From the NCBI GenBank assembly GCA_023614405.1, contig CM042688.1, positions 375,893,331-375,957,330 of the forward strand: a stretch of 64,000 nt of DNA, given 5' to 3'. Under the pieces are notes generated by a model. It made no database searches. It was not told the DNA's origin and saw only the letters and a list, made by a program, of their open reading frames with translations. The position numbers and the translations under genes are program-made. This stretch comes from Avena insularis. Its lineage: Eukaryota; Streptophyta; Magnoliopsida; Poales; Poaceae. Numbering within the stretch: position 1 is the first letter of the stretch; every line of letters starts with the position of its first letter. Of the stretch, positions 36,840-46,380 are shown in pieces.

Positions 36840-38131
36840 CATCGGTGCACACGAAGAAAGTTCAGGTCCACCCATCGGATCCCACCAAGACGGCTCTCAT
36901 CGCCAACAACTTGAGTCCCGCATAGGAACTCGCGCTCGTCGAATTCCTCCGTGAGCACTGGGAAATCTTCGCCTGGGGTCCAGCGGACATGCCAGGAGTT
37001 CCCAGGGAATTCGCCGAGCACGCACTCAATGTCAACCCAGACGCAAGGCCAGTCAAGCAAACAATTCGGCGACTATGTGAACCAAGAGCAAAGGCAGTCG
37101 GAATGGAGATCAACAGACTCCTCAACGCCAAATTCATACGCGAGATCAAGGAAAGCACTTGGCTCGCCAACACGGTGCTAGTACCAAAAAAGGACACGGA
37201 TATCCTGCGGATGTGCGTGGACTTCACCTCTTTGAATAAGCACTGCCCAAAGGACCACTTCCTGTTACCGCGAATCGACCAGATCATCGACTCCACCGCG
37301 GGATGCGAGCGCCTCTGCTTCCTCGACGCCTACTCAGGCTATAACCAGATTCGAATGAAGGAGGAAGATCAAGAAAAAACAGCGTTTACAACGCCTTTTG
37401 GTGTGTTCTGCTACAACACAATGCCCTTTGGGCTAAAGATCGCAGGAGCCACCTACCAGCGGTGCATGCAGGCTTGCCTCAAGAACCAACTCGGTCGCAA
37501 CATTCAAGTCTATGTTGACGACATAGTAATCAAGGCAAAAGAGGAAGCCTCATTAATCGACGATTTGCGCGAGACCTTCGCCAACCTCGATTGCTACCGG
37601 ATCAAGCTCAATCCGGACAAATGCGCCTTCGGCGTACCATCTGGGCAACTACTCGGGTATCTTATCTCCGCGAGAGGGATCGAGGAAAACCCGAAGAAAA
37701 TGAAAGGCCATACTAGCCATGGAGAAGCCGAAAACATAAGGGGCGTCCAGCAACTGGCTAGGCGAATCGCGGCTCTCAGTCGATTTATCAGTCAAATGGG
37801 TGAAAAGGCACTACCCTTCTACCCACTCCTCCGCAAAGCCGACAAGTTCGAGTGGACCAATGAGGTGCAGGAAGCATTCGAAGACCTCAAGCGCCTGCTA
37901 TCCACCTCGCCAGTACTGGTGACCCCGCGAGAAAGGGAACCATTGTTGCTATACATCTCCCCCACCAACCAGGTGGTCAGCATAGTGCTTGTAGTCGAAC
38001 GAGCCGAAGAAAACAAGGTCCACGGGGTACAACGCCCAGTCTACTACCTCAGCGAGGTACTCGTGCCAACAAAGCAGCGGTACCCGCACTACCAGAAATT
38101 GGCATACGGCGTCTTCATGACGGCTCGGTGA
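36840..38131 (+). pseudogene. Gypsy reverse transcriptase
   Basis: The frame begins near 36860, has a TAG at 36923-36925, then is open to a TGA at 38129-38131. Visible motifs: VPKKDTDILRMCVDFTSLNK, LPRIDQIIDS, FLDAYSGYNQIRM with the first catalytic Asp, TAFTTPFGVFCYNTMPFGLK, and YVDDIVIKAK at about 37511-37540 with the two catalytic Asp. The connection domain follows (EWTNEVQEAFEDLKRLLS, then PLLLYIS). The closing TGA stands where the family has Trp (TAR-W-LRHYF). It copies element RNA into DNA; the polymerase core itself looks undamaged. Confidence 0.88.
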
Positions 38132-38930
38132 CTGCGCCACTACTTCCAGGAACACCCAATCGTGGTAGTCAACAACGCCCCGCTTGGGCATATCCTCAAC
38201 AATGTCGACGCCACCGGACGAGTCGCACTTTGGGGAATCGAACTGTCTCCACGAGACATCACATATAAAAATGCGACGCAATAAAGTCGCAAGTTCTCCC
38301 TGACTTCCTTGTGCACTGGATGGAGAACCAGCTCCCTGAGAAACCAGATATGTCCTACCTCTGGACAATGCACTTCGACGGATCCAAGCGGAAGGATGGA
38401 GCTGGTGCAGGTGTCATACTGACATCGCCCCAGGGGGACAAGCTGAAATATATCCTACGAATGCAGTTCACTGCCTCCAACAACGAAGCTGAATATGAGG
38501 CCCTGCTACATGGGGTGAGGATGGCAAAAGCCTGCGGCGCCAAAAGGCTCATAATATATGGCGACTCCAAGCTGGTCGTCAACCAGACAATGCACGAGTG
38601 CGACGCATTGAACGACAACATGATCACCTACCGTGACCTCTACGACACACTGAAGGGGAATTCGACGGCTGCGAGCTATGGCACATAGGTCGCGAAAGCA
38701 ACGAAGAGGCGGATGCACTCGCCAACATAGGCTCTACCTGCGCCCCCATACCACCTGGGGTATTTCTCGAGCGCATCTGCGAACGCTCCATCAAGCCAAA
38801 GGCCGCAGAGAAGAAAACAAGCGTAGCAACGGACTCGGGAGCTACGCCACCCAATGATCCAATGGCACTCGACGACTTGGTGCTGGACACAGCACTCGAA
38901 GGACTAATGAGCGTCATGATGATCGAGCAG
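38132..38930 (+). pseudogene. Gypsy RNase H, frameshifted
   Basis: After the TGA the sequence continues (LRHYFQEHPIVVVNNAP) and shifts frame near 38280. 38311-38688 gives an RNase H domain of the plant Gypsy kind: WTMHFDGSKRKDGAGAGVIL (first Asp), NNEAEYEALLHGV (Glu) and IYGDSKLVVNQ (second Asp). A frameshift near 38665 moves the rest (CELWHIGRESNEEADALANI with its catalytic Asp) into another frame. The domain removes RNA from the RNA-DNA hybrid. Confidence 0.85.
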
Positions 38931-40168
38931 TCCTGGACTCACCGTACATCACATACCTCCTCAGCAAGAGGCTACCGGACGATCTGATTGATGCACGGCA
39001 CATCGCGCGGCGATCCAAGGCATTCGCTGTTATCAACGGTGAACTATACAAGCGCAGCATCACAGGAGTACTCCAACGATGCGTGTCCACAGTCGATGGA
39101 AGAGCTGTCCTCCTCGACATCCATGAGGGGACCTGCGGGCACCATGTCGGCAGTCGCGCCCTCGTTGCCAAAGCTCTACGAGCTAGATTCTACTGGCCTA
39201 TGGCCATGCGCGATGCCAAGGACATCGTCCAGAAATGCAATGCGTGCTAGCGATTCGCGGACAAGCCGCACGCACCCGGCGCAGAACTCTGGCCAATCCC
39301 ATTGGCCTGGCCCTTTGCGCAATGGGGACTCGACATGGTCGGCAAACTCCTAAGGTCCTCACGAGGAGGCTACGTCTACCTCCTGGTCGCAGTCGACAAA
39401 TTCACTAAGTGGATAGAGGCCATGCTAGTAACCAATCAATCAGGGCTCAACGCAGTCAAGTTCTTCGAATCCATCGTCTACCGCTTCGGAGTACCACACA
39501 GCATCATCACAAACAATGGGACGAACTTCACATCCAAGGAGTTCCAAGATTTTTGCGAGAATCTAGGAATCAACGTCAGCTACGCCTCGGTGGCACATCC
39601 ATAGACCAACGGTCAGGTCAAAAAAGCTAACGGGCTCGTCTGTGGCGGCATCAAGAAGCGACTCCTCCGGCCACTCGAACAAGCCGTGGGTTGCTGGCCA
39701 GACGAACTACAATCAGTACTCTGGAGCCTACGCACCACTCCGAACAGTGCTACGGGGTACACCCTGTTCTTCATGGTGCACGGGGCTGAAGCGGTGCTAC
39801 CTGCCGAGGTACGATACAAAGCACCGCGCGTGGTCGCTTATAGCGAGCAGGAGTCAACTCTGGCACTCGAAGACTCCGTCGACCTCCTTGACGAGGCAAG
39901 GGAAATCGTCGTGGAAAGATCAATGATCTACCAACAAAACCTGCGCAACTACCACAGTAGGAGGCTACGCCCCAGATCCTTCGTCGAAGGCGACCTGGTC
40001 CTGCGACTGAAGCAGAAAGGGCACCTCAAGCTCGAGTCCCCCTAGGAGGGACCATACGTGATTACAGAAGTAATCCTAGGTGGCGCCTATCGCCTTCAAG
40101 ATTTAGAGACAGGAGTCGCATACTCAAACCCCTGGAACGTCGCGCAACTACGACGCTTCTACCCTTAG
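38931..40168 (+). pseudogene. Gypsy integrase, catalytic residues lost
   Basis: The N-terminal zinc module is visible (HEGTCGHHVG, then VQKCNAC) with a TAG right after it at about 39248. The core keeps the first Asp (WGLDMVGKL). At 39512-39514 an AAC codon gives ITNNGTNF where relatives have DNG. TAG at 39602-39604 replaces the Gln of HPQTNGQ, and AAA at 39620-39622 gives VKKANG where relatives have the catalytic Glu of VERANG. The C-terminal part is present (RPRSFVEGDLVLRL) with a TAG at 40043-40045 replacing a Trp, and ends QLRRFYP at 40168. Two of three catalytic residues are gone, so the protein could not integrate DNA. Confidence 0.88.
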
Positions 40169-40597
40169 TCGCTTTTACTTTTACATTGCAAATAAGGCTA
40201 CTCAGAAAAGACTACTTAGCCACACATTGTACTTCGTACTGTCCCGCGAATAAATAAAGCTAAGTGCCCCAAAACTATGTGTTTTCCTTTATTTTTCGCA
40301 AATTATTCACTCGGGCGCTGCGCCACCCTATACACATCTATTCTACGAACTAAAACACGATATCCTGAGTAGCTGGCACACCAATCGAAACCCTTGTTGC
40401 AACACACCTGACAGGTTGACAAGGGACTGAGATAAACACATAGCCAGGCTAACGAAAAGGAATCGCATAGTGCAACTCACTCACAAAACATACACGCTAA
40501 CGAGCTCTTTTATACATCATCGTCAACCAATTATACACAGTATATATACGAACTTTACAACATTGGTACGATTATGTGCAGGATACAAACTAAACTA
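40169..40597. other. Spacer downstream of pol
   Basis: Short non-coding stretch between the pol stop and the end of the antisense genes. GCGAATAAATAAAGC near 40247-40260 could act as a poly(A) signal; nothing else recognised. Confidence 0.35.
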
Positions 40598-41430
40598 CTA
40601 TTGCAGCAAGAGAACATTGGTTTGCTCCTCGAAGAAGTCGACGATCTCCTCTGCTGGACGATCCACCGCCTGATAGTGCGGCACCATATTCCAAGAAGAA
40701 CCCGTTAGTGGTGCAGGTGGTCCAGCTGCAATCGCTGCAACATCTACGTCAGGCATATGCAGCCACACCAGCAACAAAGCAGCCTTGGCACCAGCCAGCA
40801 ACTGTTGTCGTACGCACTCGCGGACTGCACTCAGGTCGTGGAATTTAGCGAGAAGGGCCAGCAGGCTCCATGGAACGGCATCCAATGGGAACATCGTCCG
40901 ATAAATATTCTTCAAGCATGAGTGTGACTTCTTCAAAAAAAGAAGCACTTGCGACGCACGATCCTGCAGGGTCGCCAACGCGATTGCGCGATCATGATCT
41001 ACCCAGAAGTACCCACTCGCCTGAAGTTGCTCTTGGGTTAGGTCATTCATGCGAATGGCAATTCGATCCTTCTCATCTTGCGGATGGCGCGCGCTGACAA
41101 CTATACAAGGCAAAAGTAGAAGTATGAGGATAGCACACCACCATGAGTGACTACAAGAAAAAGATAAGAGTAAGAAAGCTAACATTTAAATTGGTCGCCC
41201 AACTACGTCACCTCCCCCAATATATATTGTTCTCGGGCGGTGGCCTTCTCTGCCTTCGATTTCCATACATCTGCGTTACCGTGGAGTACGGGAAATTCAC
41301 GCTCCAACTGCTTCACGCGATCACGGAGTCACGAGAGCAGAGACGGCTCATCCACCCTTGAGCACGGCGGTGCCAAAGTGTCATCAAGAGGTGGCAAATC
41401 CTGAGGTTCCCTCAGTGGTTCACTCGATGT
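40598..41430 (-). pseudogene. Second antisense ORF of the Gypsy element (partial)
   Basis: Minus-strand exon 41100-40598, preceded by an acceptor CCTTGTATAG, reads about 167 codons (MNDLTQEQLQASGYFWVDHD, then LLALLAKF, QQLLAGAKAALLLVWLHMPD, YQAVDRPAEEIVDFFEEQ). An upstream stretch at about 41430-41210 (LPPLDDTLAPP, then LRDRVKQLERE) looks like a coiled-coil exon but has stops. Its acceptor context and its C-terminal half resemble the last exon of the neighbouring antisense gene (MTP-x-LxxLL..., AMVQAHGVEVDLAAV), so it may be a partial tandem duplicate of that module. Function unknown. Confidence 0.55.
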
Positions 41431-41586
41431 GCCCTATCACAAGCCAAGCAAGAAGCAATAAGAAGACTAAAGCGATGCACGGATGAAAGATTCGAGTGCA
41501 TTCAAGATTAGCAAAAGTATCAGCAGATACACTCACCAAAAGGCATGTTTTCGACAAGAGACATAAGCTATCTAACTATTACAAGG

Positions 41587-44407
41587 CTACTGAGGAGCAA
41601 CTGGTTTCTTCGACTTGGACTTTGGCTTTGGGGGCCTCATCGAGTCCATGGCGGTATCAGATGCCACTGACTTTCTGCCGGCCCCTGACGTCGCGGCCTT
41701 CGCCGCTTTCTTGGCTCACTGTAGCTCCTCATAGTACTTTGCAATGCTGTTGATCAGATGTGGCCCATATTTGCCACAAGCAGTCGCAAAAGGAGCAAAG
41801 ACTACCTGCTGGCCGTCCGTGCTGACAGGCATCGCCCTTGAGACTGCTGCAAGATCAACTTCGACTCCGTGCGCTTGCACCATCGCGAGTGACAGTGACG
41901 CACCAGTCGAAGGAAGCGAGTTCTTGAAGCCCGCAGAAACGCCTCCGGCAAGTGACTCCAGTAGCTCATCAAGATTTTCAATCAACTCAGCCTTGGGTGT
42001 CATCTCCTCCCGAAGGCGGCTAAGCACGCCTTTAGCCTTCGCGAGCGTACCCTGCACAGCAGCGTTGCGGTCTTCAACTGCCGAGACAGCACCCGCCAAT
42101 GCATCATCACGACGGAGCGCCTCTGCATCAAAGCTCGGACCGCTGACATCTATGCAAGAATCAAGCGTTGGCACGACGTTAGCAGCAAATAGCAGCATCG
42201 AAGGCAATCGAAAAAAAGGCAGTTGGTCAAATTGTAGACCAGCAAATACCTGAGAGAGCCTTGGCAATCGAAGAAAGCTGTTCTTCGAACAACTTCTCCC
42301 TAGCTGCGATGGAGGCACGCAGATCCTCTTCGCGCTTTATACCACGCTACCGCGATTGCCTCATCGCGACTCTTCACAGCCGCGGCGACCGTCTTTTCCA
42401 TGGTGGCGGCGTCACGGAGAAGGGCATTATGTTCAGCTGCAAAACAAAAAAAGGGGATAGACTATCAGTCGACTACATAACAATGATGCAGAAGAAGAAG
42501 AAGTAAAAGGCACTTACTTTCCACCACGCGATAGCGCGTATCTAGCATTGCATGCTGGCGACCAATCGCAAGCACTTGCTCCGCCAGGTGAGCAACTTCC
42601 TTCACAAGGAGCTATCGAAAAAGGAAAACAACAACGGATCAGCAGACGACATAGTTAAAAATCGACTACAACATCAGAAATCAGAGATACTACACTTACA
42701 TGATCCTTCAATGACTCCGAAGTCGATTAATGAGCAGTCATCTGAGCAACCATCTGATGCTCCCCATCATGCGTAGAGCTGGATGAGTTATGCCCGGAGT
42801 GGGCTGCCAATGGAGGGGAATGAGCACGCTCAACCTCTTTCTTGGCCCTCGAGGTCGCGACTCCAGATTCTTTCAAAAATTGGACGTCGCTAGAAGATGA
42901 CGATGCCTGCTGACTTCAAGACCAAACCAACATCAAGAAAAGGCAACTCCAAAGAAGAACCAAAAAGGAAGACTCGAATACTTACCAATCAAACTTATCA
43001 AAGTCGAAGGTTTGATTCCCCGACTCTGACGACGATTCTTTTGACAGCCGCATCTTCTTGTGAGAGGAGGGCGCCATGGCACTCACAGGAACGGCAGGGA
43101 TTGGCGACTCCGCACCAACACCTGCACCTTCTGGAGTCGAAAGAGACGACGCATCCGAATCTTCACTACACGAATGCTTGCGAGTATCCGAACTACTCGA
43201 CTCGGGGGCTTCCTCCTCCACATCAGATGGGACGGTCGACTCCGACTCGTCCTCTTCCAAAGCTTCACGAGGAATAACCCCCTCGGGAAGAGGGGGCATA
43301 CAGGGCGATACCGCCCAATCTTGCATACAAAAAACAAATTTAACACCAAGTCAAGAAACGGCAAAGAAGCAATCGACAAACAAAGCTACTACGTAGCACA
43401 ACCATACCTCAGGAGGAGGGTTAGAAGCATCGAACGGAGGAACGACTGGCTCATTCGGGAGCACATCCTTGACGGTGTACTTGGTGACCAGTCGAACCCT
43501 TTTATCTACCTCACTCGCGGACATGCCATCACCAGACACGCGAGTGACATCGTCCGTGCCAGCCCACTGGAACATGGGGTGGACTCTAGCCTGTAGGGGA
43601 TGGACGCGATGGCGTAGCCATGTGCGAATAAGGGCGCAGCCTCCCTCCTCCTTGCCCATGCGACTCTCGAGGTCGCAGACGCGCGTGTATAGCACCTCTG
43701 TCTCCGCGAAATGGCCGGGAATAATAACGTTCTTCTAGGAGCGCCTCCTCTTGCACAGCATCGCGGGGTCGAAGGGCGCGAGTCCGTAGTGGTCTCTGTC
43801 GGCCTTCTGGTCGTGGACGTAGAACCACTTATCCCTCCACCCTTGGACGGACATCATCAGCTTGATGTCGAAATACCTGATAGAGGGGTCGACGTGGATA
43901 CCGCAGCCGCCTACATCGTAGACTACGGAGCTAGACGCCGATTGGCGCTTCAACTTGAAGAGGCGCTTGAAGAGGCCGAAGTGCGGCTCGATTCCGAGCC
44001 AGCACTCGCAAAGGGTAATGTAGCAAGCTACATGGAGAATGTAATTGGGGGACAGCTGATGAAGCTGGAGCCCGTAAAAACAGAGAAGGCCCCTAAAGAA
44101 AGGATGCAGGGGCCACGAGAGGCCACGGATGATGAACGCTAGGAACATCACCCGAAAGCCGGCAGGAGGAGAGGGGATTACCTCGCTGCTAGGGACGCTG
44201 CTGGCCGATCATGGACGACAAAACTCCGTCTTGGCGAAGAAGACGAAGCTCTGAGGACTTGATCACAGATGGACGCCATGTGCCATTCGTGACGCGAGTG
44301 CCCGTGCCTTTTTTCTTTCCGCCGGCGGCGGTGCTGGTGCGCGCAGCGGCAGAGCCGCCCTTCTTCTTCATCACAGTAGCAGCAGTACCTCCCTTTTTCT
44401 TCCCCAT
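41587..44407 (-). pseudogene. Antisense multi-exon gene of the Gypsy element ('putative gypsy-type transposon' domain)
   Basis: Encoded against gag-pol, a known trait of Tat/RIRE2-type elements. ATG at 44407 (MGKKKGG, Lys/Ala-rich). After a frameshift near 44190 comes the conserved domain often labelled putative gypsy-type transposon: FRGLLCFYGLQLHQLSPN, ITLCECWLGIEPHFGLFKR, GWRDKWFYVHD. TAG at 43735-43737 replaces a Trp. Good splice signals give six exons: 44407-43408, 43319-42986, 42906-42700, 42611-42518, 42436-42251 and 42149-41587 (donors GTAAGT at exons 2-4; acceptors GTCAGCAG, TTCGATAG, TTTTGCAG, TTGCATAG). The later exons read as coiled coil (LLVKEVAHLAEQVLAIG) and end with a Lys-rich tail and TAG at 41587. 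A TGA at 41716-41718 and a frameshift in exon 5 break it. Role in transposition is unknown. Confidence 0.72.
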
Positions 44408-44869
44408 TCCACGGTGGTGATGTGACCAGAGGAAGTAGCTGGGAAATACGCGGAGTTGGTCCAGCGCCACAAAGGAAAGGAGCGCAAAGAAGCAGAGGAG
44501 AAGCAGCAATGGCGACAGAGGCAAAGGATGAAAAGAAGCAGATGTGAAATTTACCGTCGGCGCATTGCTACTTAACCCCTTGGAAGATGCAATCCAACGG
44601 CTCAGAATAACCCTATCAGACGCGTGGCGTTCATCGAGCTCGAAACGTGGAGGACCTGAAGTGCGAACCGTCCCCCACTACTCCCATTAAGCGCGGAAAT
44701 CAAGGAGGCGCAGTTAAACTAAAGATTACGCACGCACGTTCAAATCAGAGTCAGGAAATGGGACCCACCGCTCGTCACGTCCCGTCAAACTCGCTCACGC
44801 GGGCAACGGAGGTCATGGAATGGTCAGCAATGACGTCATCAAAAACTACGCTGCAAAAGACTTCGACTT

Positions 44870-45195
44870 CTTCAGTCCTTGCTCGAGTCTTTGACTCCAC
44901 CAAGCAGTCGGGGGCTACTCCCATAGGGAGTGCTGGTCGCGCACCCTACGATTTTTCTTCTTCTTTTTTTGCAGGAACATGGACAATCAAAGCAAACCCA
45001 ACCACTCGAAACACGGTTCGACTATGGACATGGGTTACTCCCATAGGGAGCACCGGAAGCAAATTCGACTGACACAAGCAAACAAAAGACGACAGCAGTC
45101 GCAAAAGTTCTTTAGTCCCTGCCTGAGTCTTCGACTCAACCAGGCACTCGGGGGCTACTCCCATAGGGAGGGCTGGTCGCGCACCCTATGATTAT
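44870..45195 (+). repeat. Internal repeats with polypurine-like blocks
   Basis: 44878-44955 recurs at 45118-45195, exactly 240 bp apart, each with TCGGGGGCTACTCCCATAGG; a third, shorter copy (GGGTTACTCCCATAGGGAG) lies at about 45032-45050. The block TCGGGGGCTAC equals the element's own polypurine tract. Confidence 0.8.
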
Positions 45196-45725
45196 TTGTA
45201 CAAAGTACTGTGTGTTGATAACGTCCACACTCGAAGCTTATGGCGACACCGCCTCATAACTTTTCCCTACAAAGAGACTGCGTCTCCTGGGTCACCCGAA
45301 TCGTCTCCGCGATGACAAAATTCAGATGTCGTGCTTACAGCGTGAAGATAAGACCTGAATAAGGCCTGGCAACGCATTTGCTGCGCACTACCAGAAATAT
45401 ATCCGTGCCAACAGGTACGATGAACATGCCTTGATGGATGCGTCGAGTGCTCACACCCATATACCGGAATTTGACTCCTGTAAGACCTCCGCGGCTTGAG
45501 TCGAATTACACCAGCACTTTTCCGGATTCGAGTCCGGGGACTCGAGTTCGAGTAGATGGCGTTGTTTTATCCTAAGGTAGTTAACTGATACCGATACATC
45601 AGTTAAATCAGGCACGCACATCAACAATCCCTATGACACAAACAGGGCAGTCAAAAACCATACTCAGTCATGCACTCGAAAGGCTTCATAAAGTCTCCAG
45701 TCGAATCTGCGATTCCACTGGACAC

Positions 45726-45736
45726 TCGGGGGCTAC
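45726..45736 (+). other. Polypurine tract of the Gypsy element
   Basis: CTCGGGGGCTAC directly before the 3' LTR, the form seen in many grass Gypsy elements. Confidence 0.8.
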
Positions 45737-46225
45737 TGACATGGGTATACCCTACAGGTACTCGAGCTTGGTATATACGGTCTGAATACGTAGAGGCCCA
45801 CGGTGTCGCCAAGGCCCAAATGAGGAACTCGAGTAACCTACGGACTCTCGATTGCTTGAAGAATAAGAAGAAGCTAAAGATAGAAAGTTCAAAGGGGAAA
45901 ACACTAACTTGTAACCGACTCGACTTGCTACCCGAGACCTAGCCTATCTATATAAAGCCTTGGAGGGGGCGGCGAGTAGGACACACGCCACCCTAGTTTC
46001 CACAACTCTCGCCAGATTGCATCTGCGCACCATTGTAATCCTCGATTCCTTTGATAATTCCACGAGCAGACAAGCAGGAGTAGGGACCTCTACGAGGCCT
46101 GAACCTGGGTAAATCTTCGAGTCCCCTGTGTGCTTGTTTGCTAGCCGATAGATGTCTCTAGCGCTCCCTCCTTCTCCAAAACCCAAGTCCATAACAATGG
46201 GCATTGATGAGTTAAAGCCTCGTCA
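45737..46225 (+). repeat. 3' LTR of the Gypsy element
   Basis: 489 bp, ends CCTCGTCA, the same length as the 5' LTR with about 15 substitutions and no net indel. Confidence 0.93.
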
Positions 46226-46230
46226 CTACT

Positions 46231-46296
46231 AGATAGATCTTGGCGTATAGTTCTCTTCATAGGAATTTTTTTGTTTTCTATGATGTGAACCCAACA
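46231..46296 (+). repeat. 3' LTR of the Angela-type element, right part
   Basis: Resumes with AGATAGATCTTGGCG exactly where the left part stopped and ends CCCAACA, followed by the duplication AGCGG. Confidence 0.93.
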
Positions 46297-46301
46297 AGCG
46301 G

Positions 46302-46380
46302 CACAAAAATTCAAAGTTTTCCGGTTTTCGAAATTTTCACTTCCTTCCCAAACATCAGGAGGGAAGGTTATTCAAAAGAT
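46302..46380. other. Short unassigned stretch before the satellite
   Basis: About 80 bp of AT-rich sequence between the Angela target duplication and the first recognisable monomer; unlike the satellite consensus. Confidence 0.4.

Larger units (their letters stand above)
33243..46225 (+). mobile_element. Gypsy element of Tat/RIRE2 type nested in the Angela 3' LTR
   Basis: Two 489-bp LTRs (TGACATGGG...CA), PBS TGGCGCCGTCTGTGGGAA, gag-protease-RT-RNase H-integrase order, and a long 3' region with antisense genes. That 3' region plus the CTCGGGGGCTAC polypurine tract point to the Tat lineage. Target duplication CTAGT (33238-33242) / CTACT (46226-46230), one mismatch. The LTRs differ at about 15 of 489 positions. 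The coding part carries several stops and frameshifts and a disabled integrase, so the element is non-autonomous. Confidence 0.92.
22728..46296 (+). mobile_element. Angela/BARE-1/WIS-type Copia element with two nested insertions
   Basis: Full-length Copia retrotransposon: 5' LTR, tRNA-Met PBS, gag-pol in the order GAG-PR-IN-RT-RNase H, polypurine tract and 3' LTR. The LTR start TGAAGGAAATATGCCCT and the gag zinc knuckle identify the BARE-1/Angela/WIS group. Target duplication GGCGG (22723-22727) / AGCGG (46297-46301), 4 of 5 matching. A solo LTR (25223-27462) interrupts the leader and a 12.98-kb Gypsy element (33243-46225) splits the 3' LTR. Without these insertions it would be about 8.3 kb. 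Several frameshifts and stops make it non-autonomous. The first ~370 bp of the LTRs show about 15 differences, so it is older than the nested Gypsy element. Confidence 0.93.
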
